Origin: Massilia polaris
GTDB lineage: Bacteria; Pseudomonadota; Gammaproteobacteria; Burkholderiales; Burkholderiaceae_D
Assembly (NCBI RefSeq): GCF_012927275.1
Contig: NZ_JABBGG010000001.1
Location: 248,001-312,000 of the forward strand
Direction: 5' to 3'
DNA length: 64,000 nt
Both the position numbers and the translations under genes were made by a program. Shown here one piece after another: positions 35,690 to 48,353 of the stretch. Each line of letters begins with the position of its first letter. The stretch's first letter is position 1. The notes under the pieces are model-generated. The model ran no database searches, was not told the DNA's origin, and saw only the letters and a program-made list of their open reading frames with translations.

Positions 35690-38236
35690 ATGTTCGAATT
35701 TCTTTTCAAGCGGTCCGGCGACAAGGCGGGCGCGGCCCCGGCCGAACAGGCTGAGCAGAAGGGCGGCCGGCCTGACCCGTCATCATCCGCGCAGCACGCT
35801 TCTCAGCGCGCCTTGCAAGCCGAAAGCATCGCGGCGCTCGCCGGCGACGAGCTTGCCGCAGCGGATTTCATCCTGAGCAGCGAGTTCGCCGAACTGCGCC
35901 TTGCCGCGGCGGAATTTGTCCATTCGCGCGAACAGCTCGACCGGGTCCATGCGGCGATCCGCAACACCGACCGCCGTGTCGCAAAACTGATGCAGTCGCG
36001 CCTCGACGCGATCCGCCACCACCACGCCGAGCTTGAACGCGCACGCGCCTGCATCGCGCAAGCAAATGGGCTCGCCGCCGACGAAAAACTCAGCCCCAAC
36101 CAGGTCGCCGAGCTGGACCGCCGCTGGTCGGTCATCGCCGCCCCTGAAGTGGCGGCGGAATTCGACAAAGTGCGCGCCCGGCTCGGCCAGCGGCTCGAAA
36201 CCCAGGTCGCGCTTCAGCGCGCGATGATCGACCGCCTGAACGCGCTGCGCCGGCTGGGCGCCTCGGGCCTGCCCGCAGCAGAACTGGGCGAACAAATAAA
36301 TCAACTGGCACAGGTCCAGGCCGAAGCGCTGGCCGCTGCGGAACATGCTTCGCTGCCGCGCAGCCTGGTCAACGAGTTCGAGATCGAGCAGGTCCGCGTC
36401 AAGGCCTCGCTCGGCGCGATCGAAAAGGGCCAGTCCGTGCTGGCCGCGCGCGCGGCAGCGCTGGCGGAATGGGAGGCCGCTCCGCGCGACTCGCTCTATG
36501 CGGAGCGCGTGCGCCGCGTCTGGCAGCAGTTCGCGACGATTCCAGCCGACGCGCCGCCATCGCTCCAGGAACGCTTTGACGCGATCCTGGCCGCATTGCC
36601 GCAACCGGTGCCGACGGTGAAGGAACTGCGCGCGCCGTCAAAGCTGGCAGGCGCCAGTGACGAATTCCTCGCCACGCTGGCCGCGCTGGAAGCGGCGCTG
36701 GAGCATGGCTCGCTGGCCGCGGCGGCCGATTGCGACAAGGCGCTCAAGGACAGCAAGGGTATTCGCCTGGCGCCGGCGCAGGCCGAACGGCTGGCGCACG
36801 CGCGCTCCGAATTCAAGCGCCTGTCCGACTGGGCGCGCTGGGGCGGCAATGTCTCGCGCGAAGAACTGATCAAGGCGGTCGAACAGATGCCTGCGCAAAA
36901 CCACGCGATGGGCGAGCTGGCCAAGAAGGTCGGCAGCATGCGCGAACGCTGGAAGGCGCTCGATGCGCTGTCGGGCGCCGCGCCGAAAACCTTGTGGGAG
37001 CGATTCGACAGCGCGTGCACCGTGGCGTACGCCCCGGCCGCGGCGCACTTCAAGCAACTGGCGGGCGAACGCCGCGCCAACGCGGACAAGGCCCAGGCGC
37101 TGGTCGCCGAAGCGGTGTCCGAGGCTGCGCGGCTGGACGACGCCAACAGTGCCGACTGGAAGCATATGGCCGGCAGCGTGCAGCGCCTGCGCCTCGCTTG
37201 GAGCCACCTCGGCGCGATCGACCGCAAAGAAAAGAAGCGGCTCGACCAGGAATTCGCCGATGCGCTCAACGTGCTCCAGGGACCGCTGGAAGAACGCCGC
37301 AAGACCGAGGCGGCGGGCCGCGACGAGCTGATCGAACAGGCCAGGGCGATCAACCCGCATGACCGCCACGCGTTCGACGCGCTGCGCGCGTTGCAGGAAC
37401 GCTGGCAGGAACACGCCAAGGCACTGCCCCTCGAACGCAAGACCGAACAGGCCTTGTGGCAGCGCTTCCGCGCCGCCTGCGACGCGGTGTTCGCCAGCCG
37501 CAAGGAAAGCGCACACGCTGCCGACGCCGAGCGGCGTTCGCACCAGGACGCCAAGGAAGCCATCAGCGCGCGCCTGGAGGCGGCAGCCGAAGGCATCCAG
37601 CCGGGAGCAGCGGGCAAGCTGCTGCGCGAAGCGGCGGCCGAATGGCATGCCGCCGGCCCGGTGCCGCGGGCGAACGAGGCCAGGGTCGAAAAGCGTTATC
37701 ACGCGGCGGTGGCGTCGGTACAGCACCACGCCGATATCGCAAAGCGCAACGCCGGCCTGGCGCAGGCCAACGCGCTGCGCGAGAAGCTGCGCCTGTGCCA
37801 GGCCCTTGAGTCCATGCTCGCGCAGGGCAAAGAAATCGAGCCCGGCGAGTGGACCACGCGCTGGGATGGCATGGATCCTCTCGGCGGCGACTATGAAACG
37901 GCGCTGGAAGCGCGCTTCAGCGCGGCGCTGCAAGCCGGGGCTTCGGGCGGCCGCGCAACCTATGTCGCGGTGCTCGAAAAAAATCGCGATCAACTGCTGC
38001 ACGAGATCCTGGGCCTGGAAATCGCCACCGGCGTCGACAGCGGTCCTGAGTTCGCGCGCGAACGCCTGAAGCTCCAGGTCGAGGTGCTGCAAACCTCGCT
38101 CAAGTCGGGGCAGAAGCCGCTGACGCAATCGGCGCAGTTCCTCCAGCTATGCGCGATGCCCGCGCTGGCCGATGAGCGCACCTCATCGCGCATCGGACAC
38201 CTGTTCGCGCGCATCTTCGGCAAGGACCCACAATGA
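35690..38236 (+). CDS. DUF349 domain coiled-coil protein
   Basis: 848 residues, almost entirely alpha-helical and rich in Ala, Arg and Glu, with repeated DUF349 units recognisable by LWQRFRAACDAVF, LWERFDSACTVAY and similar W/F-containing repeats. There is no signal peptide or membrane helix. DUF349 proteins have no established molecular function. The stop overlaps the moaE start by 4 nt. Confidence 0.88.
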   Translation: MFEFLFKRSGDKAGAAPAEQAEQKGGRPDPSSSAQHASQRALQAESIAALAGDELAAADFILSSEFAELRLAAAEFVHSREQLDRVHAAIRNTDRRVAKLMQSRLDAIRHHHAELERARACIAQANGLAADEKLSPNQVAELDRRWSVIAAPEVAAEFDKVRARLGQRLETQVALQRAMIDRLNALRRLGASGLPAAELGEQINQLAQVQAEALAAAEHASLPRSLVNEFEIEQVRVKASLGAIEKGQSVLAARAAALAEWEAAPRDSLYAERVRRVWQQFATIPADAPPSLQERFDAILAALPQPVPTVKELRAPSKLAGASDEFLATLAALEAALEHGSLAAAADCDKALKDSKGIRLAPAQAERLAHARSEFKRLSDWARWGGNVSREELIKAVEQMPAQNHAMGELAKKVGSMRERWKALDALSGAAPKTLWERFDSACTVAYAPAAAHFKQLAGERRANADKAQALVAEAVSEAARLDDANSADWKHMAGSVQRLRLAWSHLGAIDRKEKKRLDQEFADALNVLQGPLEERRKTEAAGRDELIEQARAINPHDRHAFDALRALQERWQEHAKALPLERKTEQALWQRFRAACDAVFASRKESAHAADAERRSHQDAKEAISARLEAAAEGIQPGAAGKLLREAAAEWHAAGPVPRANEARVEKRYHAAVASVQHHADIAKRNAGLAQANALREKLRLCQALESMLAQGKEIEPGEWTTRWDGMDPLGGDYETALEARFSAALQAGASGGRATYVAVLEKNRDQLLHEILGLEIATGVDSGPEFARERLKLQVEVLQTSLKSGQKPLTQSAQFLQLCAMPALADERTSSRIGHLFARIFGKDPQ

Positions 38237-38691
38237 AGCAGGTAAGCGTCCAGCCGGACGATTTCGACGTCAGCACCGAACTGGCGGCCCTTCGCGCAGA
38301 GGACCCGCGCATCGGCGCGGTGGTCAGCTTTGTGGGCACCGTGCGCGACATGAACGACGGCGCCAGCGTCCGCGAGATGGAGCTGGAACACTATCCCGGC
38401 ATGACCGAACAGGCGCTCGCAAGCATCGTCGAACAGGCCAAAGCGCGCTGGCCATTGTTCGGCGCGCGGGTGATCCACCGGGTCGGCCCCCTCAAGCCGC
38501 TCGAGCAGATCGTGCTGGTCGCCTGCGCATCGGCCCACCGCGGCGAGGCGTTCGACGCCTGCGAATTCATCATCGACTACCTGAAAACGGAAGCCCCGTT
38601 CTGGAAGAAGGAACAGACGCCGGAAGGCGCGCGCTGGGTTGACGCGCGCGAGTCCGACGACAGCGCCCGCGCGAAATGGGGCAGCGTTTGA
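38233..38691 (+). CDS. moaE: molybdopterin synthase catalytic subunit
   Basis: 152 residues. MoaE features are FVGTVRD, LEHYPGMTE, IHRVGPLKPLEQIVLVACASAHRGEAFDACEFIIDYLK and the catalytic-lysine stretch KTEAPFWKKE. With thiocarboxylated MoaD it converts precursor Z to molybdopterin. No other mo-cofactor gene is in the window. It is translationally coupled to the DUF349 gene and overlaps crcB by 16 nt. Confidence 0.95.
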   Translation: MKQVSVQPDDFDVSTELAALRAEDPRIGAVVSFVGTVRDMNDGASVREMELEHYPGMTEQALASIVEQAKARWPLFGARVIHRVGPLKPLEQIVLVACASAHRGEAFDACEFIIDYLKTEAPFWKKEQTPEGARWVDARESDDSARAKWGSV

Positions 38692-39062
38692 GCTGGCTTG
38701 CGGTGGGACTGGGCGCCGCGTTGGGCGCCTGGCTGCGCTGGGGCCTGTCGCTGTGGCTGGCGAGCGCGCATGGCAAGCTGCCGATCGCTACCCTTGCGGC
38801 CAACCTGGGCGGCGGCTACCTGATCGGGGTATTGATGGGCTTCTTTGCCGCGTCGCCGCAGCTGTCGCCGGAGTGGCGGCTGTTTGCGATCACCGGCTTC
38901 CTGGGCGGCCTGACCACGTTTTCGACGTTCTCGGGCGAGGCCATGATGCTGCTCCAGCGCGGCGATTATGGCTGGGCTGCCGCCCATTCGATGCTGCACC
39001 TGGCCGGCTCGATCGGCTGCTGTATCGCCGGGTTCGCAACCTGGCGCATGCTGTCTAATTAA
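38676..39062 (+). CDS. crcB: CrcB/Fluc fluoride channel
   Basis: 128 residues with four hydrophobic helices. Fluoride-channel signatures are LAANLGGGYLIG (conserved Asn) and GFLGGLTTFSTFSGE (phenylalanine box and Na+ site). It acts as a dual-topology dimer expelling fluoride. The ATG lies inside moaE in another frame. No fluoride riboswitch can precede it, because its leader is moaE coding sequence. Confidence 0.93.
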   Translation: MGQRLSWLAVGLGAALGAWLRWGLSLWLASAHGKLPIATLAANLGGGYLIGVLMGFFAASPQLSPEWRLFAITGFLGGLTTFSTFSGEAMMLLQRGDYGWAAAHSMLHLAGSIGCCIAGFATWRMLSN

Positions 39063-39082
39063 ATACACCAACTGGAGACAGC

Positions 39083-39652
39083 GTGGCGGATATGGACAAG
39101 GCAGTGGCGACGCAGCTCGCCAACATCGAAAAGCGCAGCGGCAAGACGCTGGCCGAACTGGGCGAGATCCTGCGCGCCAGCGGCCTGGCGAGGCACGGCG
39201 AGTTGCGCGACTACCTCAAGCGCGAACTCGGCATGGGGCACGGCGACGCCAACACCACCGTCCACCATGTGCTGGGCTCCGACGGCGCGGCTGAGTCGGC
39301 GGGCAAGGATGGCGACGCGGTGCTGGACGCCATCTATACCGGTCCCAGGGCTGCGCTGCGGCCCATCCACGACACACTGATGGCCGCCATCGGGCAGTTC
39401 GGCGAGTTCGACATCGCGCCCAAGAAAGGCTACCTGAGCCTGCGCCGCAAGAAACAGTTTGCCATGCTGGGGCCGGCCACCAACACCCGCTTCGAGCTCG
39501 GCCTGAACATGAAAGGCGTGCCTGGCACCGACCGGCTGCTGGAGCAGGCCCCGGGCGGCATGTGCAACTACAAGGTCCGCCTGACCGACGCCGCCGAGGT
39601 CGACGCCGAGGTGCTCGCCTGGGCCAGGCAGGCGTACGACAGCGCCGGCTGA
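39083..39652 (+). CDS. DUF4287 plus DUF5655 domain protein
   Basis: 189 residues starting at GTG behind GGAGA. Residues 5-65 match DUF4287 (RSGKTLAELGEILRASGLARHGEL). Residues from about 80 match DUF5655 (APKKGYLSLRRKKQFAMLGP, NTRFELGLNMKGV). Function unknown. It follows crcB by 20 nt and is probably in the same operon. Confidence 0.85.
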   Translation: MADMDKAVATQLANIEKRSGKTLAELGEILRASGLARHGELRDYLKRELGMGHGDANTTVHHVLGSDGAAESAGKDGDAVLDAIYTGPRAALRPIHDTLMAAIGQFGEFDIAPKKGYLSLRRKKQFAMLGPATNTRFELGLNMKGVPGTDRLLEQAPGGMCNYKVRLTDAAEVDAEVLAWARQAYDSAG

Positions 39653-39723
39653 GCAGCACGCGCGCGCCCAACATTGCGCCGTGTTGCGGCAATTTCATTC
39701 ATGATGTTTCCCGGTGATGCCAT

Positions 39724-39751
39724 CTTGAAAAGGCATCCCCCGGCCCAACCT
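39724..39751 (+). promoter_or_regulatory. candidate sigma-32 heat-shock promoter for clpB
   Basis: CTTGAAA at 39724-39730 is a perfect RpoH-type -35. A 13-nt spacer leads to CCCAACCT at 39744-39751, a partial match to the C-rich -10. It lies 35 nt before the clpB ATG. Confidence 0.55.
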
Positions 39752-39785
39752 TGCTTTCAAGTTAAATCCTCGCGGGAGCATCATC

Positions 39786-42398
<2,613 letters not shown>

Positions 42399-42417
42399 GC
42401 GCGTGTGGCAGAACGGG

Positions 42418-42452
42418 CCGCGCCCTGGCGAAATCCGCGGCGCGGTTTTTTT
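42418..42452 (+). terminator. intrinsic terminator after clpB
   Basis: CCGCGCC paired with GGCGCGG across a 14-nt loop, followed by seven T. Confidence 0.85.
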
Positions 42453-42566
42453 ATGCGCGCCTGGATTCGGACATTTCGCCCCGCATCCGTGCAACGATAA
42501 TGCCGCCCACCGACGCAACCCATAACTGCTGCATGTCCATCCCGCTGCGCTCTGTTCAAAGGACGA

Positions 42567-43382
42567 TTATAAGTCCGGCATGGCCAGGCTTGCCGCGAAG
42601 GCCAGGATATGATCGGGAAATTGAAGAAACTCCTCGTGGCTCGCGGCAACATGAAGCGCGGAGTTCGGCAGCAGCCGGTGCAGTTCCTGCGCCGACTGAA
42701 GCGGGTGGGTGCTGTCGCCGGTCCACGCGAGAATCAATGTGGGCACCTGCGCGAGCGCGTGCAACGATGCGCGCGGCGGCAGGTCCGAGTTCGCCGCACC
42801 ATGGAACAGGTCGGGGATGATGCGGCGGTCGAGGGCGCGCACGCCGATGGCGAGGCTCGCCGCAACTGCCGGGGATGCATCGAGCAGCCACTGGGGCAGG
42901 GCGCGCGCCAGGTCGCGACTCATCAGCTTCGCCATCGCCCGGCCGTCGGCGTCTACGCCGCGGCGGGCGATGCGTTGGTACATCTCGCGCTGGGCCGAGC
43001 GGTTTTCCCAAATCATCGGCGGCATCGCAAGGACCAGGCCCTTGATCCGTTCGGGCGCCTGCGCCGCGGCGTGAATGGCGCTGGCGCAGCCCATCGACAT
43101 ACCGCCGGCAATGAAGCGTGGCGAGTTCATGGCATCGGCGACGGCCAGCATATCGGCGCCGAGATGCCGCCAATGGTAGTTGTCCGTTCCGCGCGCCGCG
43201 CCGCTGTCGCCATGGCCGCGCGCATCGTAGCGGATCAGCCGGACTGAATCGGGCTTCTCGTCCCAGCCGAACCAGCCAAGCGCATCTTCCACCTCGATGC
43301 TTGACATCAACCCGTGCCCCCAAACAAACGGAGTGCCCTGGCCATCGCTTTGTATCCTCAGGCCAGCGTCGTTGATGGGCAT
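42567..43382 (-). CDS. alpha/beta hydrolase
   Basis: 271 residues. Oxyanion region FVWGHGLM, RYDARGHGDSG, nucleophile elbow GMSMG, acid in LAWTGDSTHP and His in AASHEEFLQF make a complete Ser-Asp-His triad. No signal peptide. Substrate unknown; relatives include 3-oxoadipate enol-lactonase-like and esterase enzymes. Start ATG 43382 (MPINDAGLRIQ) has a purine-rich leader. Confidence 0.88.
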   Translation of the reverse strand: MPINDAGLRIQSDGQGTPFVWGHGLMSSIEVEDALGWFGWDEKPDSVRLIRYDARGHGDSGAARGTDNYHWRHLGADMLAVADAMNSPRFIAGGMSMGCASAIHAAAQAPERIKGLVLAMPPMIWENRSAQREMYQRIARRGVDADGRAMAKLMSRDLARALPQWLLDASPAVAASLAIGVRALDRRIIPDLFHGAANSDLPPRASLHALAQVPTLILAWTGDSTHPLQSAQELHRLLPNSALHVAASHEEFLQFPDHILAFAASLAMPDL

Positions 43383-43471
43383 GTCCTCGTCCCTCAAGGT
43401 AAGAAATGTTATGGTAAGCCGCACCGGCCAGCGTTGCGTGCCGGGGAGTATAAAACAATTTGATGTAGTTA

Positions 43472-43485
43472 TTCCGGCGCCGGAA
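43472..43485. promoter_or_regulatory. 14-bp palindrome in a divergent promoter region
   Basis: TTCCGGCGCCGGAA is a perfect palindrome between the divergent hydrolase and MFS genes (90 nt from one ATG, 70 nt from the other). It could be an operator for both; no regulator gene is adjacent. Confidence 0.4.
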
Positions 43486-43555
43486 CCGGGCGGTCGTCAG
43501 CAGCCCCGGGCGAACGCAGCTACACTACTGGCTGAACCTTCCCCTGAGCCTGCAA

Positions 43556-44764
43556 ATGCAACCAGCTTCCCTGCGCGACGATGCGCGCGTCATCGGCCTC
43601 GTCGGCCTTGCCCACGGCGTTTCCCACTTCTATCACCTGATTCTTGCCAGCCTGTTTCCATGGCTGAAGCCGGCCTTCAACCTGAGCTACGCCGAGCTTG
43701 GCCTGTTGATGACCGTGTTCTTCGTGGTATCGGGCATCGGCCAGGCGCTGGCCGGATTCGTGGTGGACAAGGTCGGCGCGCGCCGTGTGCTGTTCGGCGG
43801 GATGGCGCTGCTGGGCATTGCCGCACTCGTGCTTGCCGGGGCCAATCACTACGCGATGCTGCTGGCGGGCTCGATGCTGGCCGGCCTGGGCAACTCGGTG
43901 TTTCACCCGTCCGACTACACCTTGCTCAACCAGCGCGTGTCGAAGGCCCGTATCGCGCATGCTTTCTCGGTGCACGGCATCAGCGGCAACCTGGGGTGGG
44001 CCGCGGCGCCCGTGTTCCTGGCGGGCGTGGCAACCTTCTCCAGCTGGCGTACGGCATTGCTGGCGGCGTCGGTCATTCCATTTGCTACGCTGCTGCTGCT
44101 TTTCCTGAGCCGCGAGGCACTGCGCTCCGATCCCGTTCCGCCGAAGTCCCACGCGCATGTCGCGGCCAGTTCGTTCGGATTCATGCGCCTGCCTGCCGTG
44201 TGGATGAGCTTTGGCTTTTTCTTCCTGACGGCTGTCGCGCTGGGCGGCATCCAGAGTTTCTCGTCGACCAGCCTGGTCGCCATCTACCAGGTGTCGCTGG
44301 CGTCGGCCATGACCGCCTATTCAGCGTACATGCTTGCCTCGGCCGGGGGAATGGTGCTGGGCGGTTTCCTGGCGGCGAAGGCGCACAACCATGACCGCAC
44401 GATTGCATGCGCGTTCACGCTCGCGGCGGCGCTGGCGCTGGTGCTCGCTTCCGGCGTTGTGCCGGGGTGGTCGACAACATTGATGATGGGCCTGATCGGG
44501 CTGGCCGCAGGCGTCGCCGGGCCATCGCGCGACTTGCTGATCCGCGCCGCCGCGCCCGCCAATGCGACCGGGCGCGTGTTCGGTGTCGTGTATTCAGGCC
44601 TCGACAGCGGCCTGGCGGTCGGCCCGTTGCTGTTCGGCGCGCTGATGGACGGCGGGCATCCATCGTGGGTGTTCATCTGTATCGCCTTGTTCCAGCTGCT
44701 GGCCATTGGCACGGCCGTCGGCGTTGGCGGGCGCAGCCGCGCACCAGCGCTCCAAAACGCTTAA
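43556..44764 (+). CDS. MFS transporter, fosmidomycin-resistance (Fsr)-like
   Basis: 402 residues with about 12 hydrophobic helices. Features include GLAHGVSHFYHLILASLFPWL in helix 1, GFVVDKVGARRVLF in the 2-3 loop and SVHGISGNLGWAAAP. HGxSHF and FHP near the start resemble the Fsr subgroup of drug exporters. Substrate not known. Weak Shine-Dalgarno at the ATG. Confidence 0.87.
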   Translation: MQPASLRDDARVIGLVGLAHGVSHFYHLILASLFPWLKPAFNLSYAELGLLMTVFFVVSGIGQALAGFVVDKVGARRVLFGGMALLGIAALVLAGANHYAMLLAGSMLAGLGNSVFHPSDYTLLNQRVSKARIAHAFSVHGISGNLGWAAAPVFLAGVATFSSWRTALLAASVIPFATLLLLFLSREALRSDPVPPKSHAHVAASSFGFMRLPAVWMSFGFFFLTAVALGGIQSFSSTSLVAIYQVSLASAMTAYSAYMLASAGGMVLGGFLAAKAHNHDRTIACAFTLAAALALVLASGVVPGWSTTLMMGLIGLAAGVAGPSRDLLIRAAAPANATGRVFGVVYSGLDSGLAVGPLLFGALMDGGHPSWVFICIALFQLLAIGTAVGVGGRSRAPALQNA

Positions 44765-44801
44765 AATGGCTTAAATATTGATGTTTCGCCAATCTGCCAT
44801 G

Positions 44802-45296
44802 ATGGATTTTGCCACCGCCGACATCTGCGACGACCATCCCCAACTGCTGGAGGATGGCCGGCTCGCCGTGTTGCCGCCAGTATTCCGCCACTTCGGGCAA
44901 CACATCAAGTTTGCCGGCCGCGTGAGCACCTTGAAAGTGTTTGAAGACAATGCGCTGGTGCGCGCGACCCTGGAGACGCCCGGCAACGGCAACGTGCTGG
45001 TCATCGACGGCGGCGGCAGCATGCGGCGCGCGCTGGTCGGCGGGCAGCTGGCGCTGCTTGCCCAGGATAACGGCTGGGCCGGAATCATCGTCGATGGCTG
45101 CGTGCGCGACGCCGACGAAATCGATGCCTGCGCCGTCGGCGTACGCGCCCTCGCAACCCATCCGCAGAAATCGTCGAAGCGCGGCGTCGGCGAGCGCAAT
45201 ATCCGGGTGATGATTTCCGGCGTGCCGGTAACGCCGGGCGACTGGATCTATGCCGACGCCGACGGCGTGCTGGTCGCGCAACAGAAGCTCGCCTAG
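44802..45296 (+). CDS. rraA: RraA-family protein (RNase E regulator / HMG aldolase-like)
   Basis: 164 residues matching Rra[62 protein letters not shown] and YADADGVLV. The family includes E. coli RraA, which inhibits RNase E, and 4-hydroxy-4-methyl-2-oxoglutarate aldolases. Presence of the GCVRDAD metal/substrate segment leaves both possible. ATG 44802 aligns with family N-termini; another in-frame ATG lies at 44778. Confidence 0.85.
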   Translation: MDFATADICDDHPQLLEDGRLAVLPPVFRHFGQHIKFAGRVSTLKVFEDNALVRATLETPGNGNVLVIDGGGSMRRALVGGQLALLAQDNGWAGIIVDGCVRDADEIDACAVGVRALATHPQKSSKRGVGERNIRVMISGVPVTPGDWIYADADGVLVAQQKLA

Positions 45297-45370
45297 TGCG
45301 ATCCACGCTGCCCCGGACCGCCCGGTCGCTTATTGCCTAGTATCAACGTTAAATTCCAGCCCCGAGGCAT

Positions 45371-45389
45371 CCTGTCCGGGCAGGTTTTT
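45371..45389 (+). terminator. weak terminator after rraA
   Basis: CCTGT, loop CCGG, GCAGG, then five T. Short stem with one G-U pair. Confidence 0.45.
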
Positions 45390-45525
45390 CATTGGGCGAG
45401 ATTCGCATTCCACATCGCGAAACGCGGCACAAATCTCTCCGCTAAATCCCTTCCATTCTAAGAAACTACGTTTCGTATCCTGAAAACTAAAAGCTAAGCG
45501 ATTGAATATAAAGACTTTAAATTAG

Positions 45526-45544
45526 CTTATATGTCTTATATAAG
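45526..45544. promoter_or_regulatory. inverted repeat in the aceA promoter region
   Basis: CTTATAT and ATATAAG, exact 7-nt arms with a 5-nt spacer, 27 nt upstream of a TATGAT -10-like box (45571-45576). Position near a -35 would suit a repressor or activator site for isocitrate lyase. Confidence 0.45.
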
Positions 45545-45625
45545 AGTGCTTGTGCGTGCACAGGCAGCGCTATGATTTGTCTAACGGATTTCGCTTCATA
45601 ACCTGGCTTTATTTAGGAGAAAAAC

Positions 45626-46924
<1,299 letters not shown>

Positions 46925-46939
46925 GTCCTGCTCGCGTAA

Positions 46940-46985
46940 AAAGGCCGCAGTGAATGCCGCAAGTTGGCATTTAACTGCGGCCTTT
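46940..46985 (+). terminator. intrinsic terminator after aceA
   Basis: Outer stem AAAGGCCGCAGT/ACTGCGGCCTTT, inner stem ATGCC/GGCAT, short T run. Confidence 0.75.
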
Positions 46986-47043
46986 GCCGTTCTTGGGGGA
47001 TAATGGCGCACCAGAACACCTTTTTGAATGGAATTTCCAAGCT

Positions 47044-48210
47044 ATGTTGAGCTACCGCCACGCCTTTCATGCGGGTAACCACGCTGACGTCCTGAAGCAC
47101 TTCGTGCAGATTCAGTTGCATGAGTACATGAACCAGAAGGACACGGTCTATACCTACATCGACACCCATTCCGGTGCCGGCGTGTACGCGCTCGACAGCG
47201 GCTACGCGTCGAAGAACGCCGAATACGAAACGGGCATCGGCCCGCTGTGGGAACGCAAGGACCTGCCGAAGTCGCTGGCGGCCTACGTCAACGTCGTCAA
47301 AGGGCTGAACCCGAGCGGCAAGATGCGCTACTACCCGGGCTCGCCTTACTGTGCCGACAAGATGATGCGCCAGGAAGACCGGCTGCGCCTGTTCGAGCTG
47401 CACCCGGCCGACAGCAAGATCCTGGCGGACAATTTCCGCAAGGTCGAAGAACACGCCGCCCAGCAGGGCGAACGCCCGTCGGGACGCGGCCGGCGCGTGC
47501 TGATCGAACGCGGCGATGGCTTCCACGCCATCAAGACCTTGCTGCCGCCGCCGTCGCGCCGCGCACTGGTGCTGATCGACCCGCCGTACGAAGACAAGCA
47601 GGATTACCGCAAGGTGCGCGATATGCTGAACGACTCGCTGGCGCGCTTTCCCAGCGGCGTGTACGCGGTCTGGTACCCGGTGCTGCAGCGCATGGAGTCG
47701 CGCCAGTTCGCTGACAAGCTCAAGCGGCTGCCATGCAAGGAGTGGCTGAACGTCACCCTGACGGTGACCACGCCGGGCCCGGATGGTTTCGGCCCGCTGC
47801 ACAGCAGTGGCATGTTCATCTTGAACCCGCCGTACACGCTCGAGCCGACCCTGCGCGAGGTGATGCCTTACCTGGTCAAGGTGCTGGGCAAGGACGCGGG
47901 CGCAACATTCACGATCGAACGCGGTGCCCAGGTGACCGGCACCGCCACGGCGCGCGTCGGCGCCAATGGCGCTGTCCGCATGCCGGTCGGTAACGCACGC
48001 CGCGCCAGCCCGACATCGGGCACGGGCAGCCTGCGCCTGCCGGGCCAGGCGCCCGCGGGAACGCCGGGCGCTGCGGCAACCGGCCCGCGCGCACCCGCCA
48101 AGCCTGGCAGCCAGCGTCCGGGCGGCGCGCCAGTCCGCGCAAGCGCGCGCCCGACCGCTGCCAGCCCAGGCGGCCTCCCGCGCATCGGACGCGGCCCCAA
48201 GCGTCCATAA
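47044..48210 (+). CDS. rlmJ: 23S rRNA A2030 N6-methyltransferase RlmJ with C-terminal extension
   Basis: 388 residues. Residues 1 to about 285 match RlmJ: MLSYRHAFHAGNHADVLKH, THSGAGVY, YPGSPY, LFELHP and the catalytic LVLIDPPYEDK. The remaining 100 or so residues form a Pro/Ala/Gly/Arg-rich, low-complexity tail with many PG, RP and AR steps, not found in the roughly 280-residue E. coli enzyme. ATG 47044 starts the family N-terminus. Confidence 0.93.
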   Translation: MLSYRHAFHAGNHADVLKHFVQIQLHEYMNQKDTVYTYIDTHSGAGVYALDSGYASKNAEYETGIGPLWERKDLPKSLAAYVNVVKGLNPSGKMRYYPGSPYCADKMMRQEDRLRLFELHPADSKILADNFRKVEEHAAQQGERPSGRGRRVLIERGDGFHAIKTLLPPPSRRALVLIDPPYEDKQDYRKVRDMLNDSLARFPSGVYAVWYPVLQRMESRQFADKLKRLPCKEWLNVTLTVTTPGPDGFGPLHSSGMFILNPPYTLEPTLREVMPYLVKVLGKDAGATFTIERGAQVTGTATARVGANGAVRMPVGNARRASPTSGTGSLRLPGQAPAGTPGAAATGPRAPAKPGSQRPGGAPVRASARPTAASPGGLPRIGRGPKRP

Positions 48211-48353
48211 GCAGGGTTTAACCCTGCTGTTCGATTCAATATCCAAATGTCAAGAATATATTATTTATAGTATATTCAAGCTGTGGCCCGCCTTAGCGGG
48301 GCGGCCACGGCTGGCTGCCGCCCCGGCGTCCAGTCGCATTTGGGAGTTTCTCC

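Larger units (their letters stand above)
45297..45625 (+). other. 329-nt intergenic region upstream of aceA
   Basis: No gene is seen. The first half holds a small hairpin terminator for rraA (45371-45389). The second half is markedly AT-rich and holds an inverted repeat at 45526-45544, a TATGAT box at 45571-45576 and the Shine-Dalgarno AGGAG for aceA. Confidence 0.6.

Noticed and set aside
36638-38128. 496-codon minus-strand frame opposite the DUF349 gene
   Set aside because: Antisense shadow; the plus-strand gene has the family repeats and tight coupling to moaE.
38233-38675. Fluoride riboswitch upstream of crcB
   Set aside because: The whole upstream region is moaE coding sequence with no fitting pseudoknot seen.
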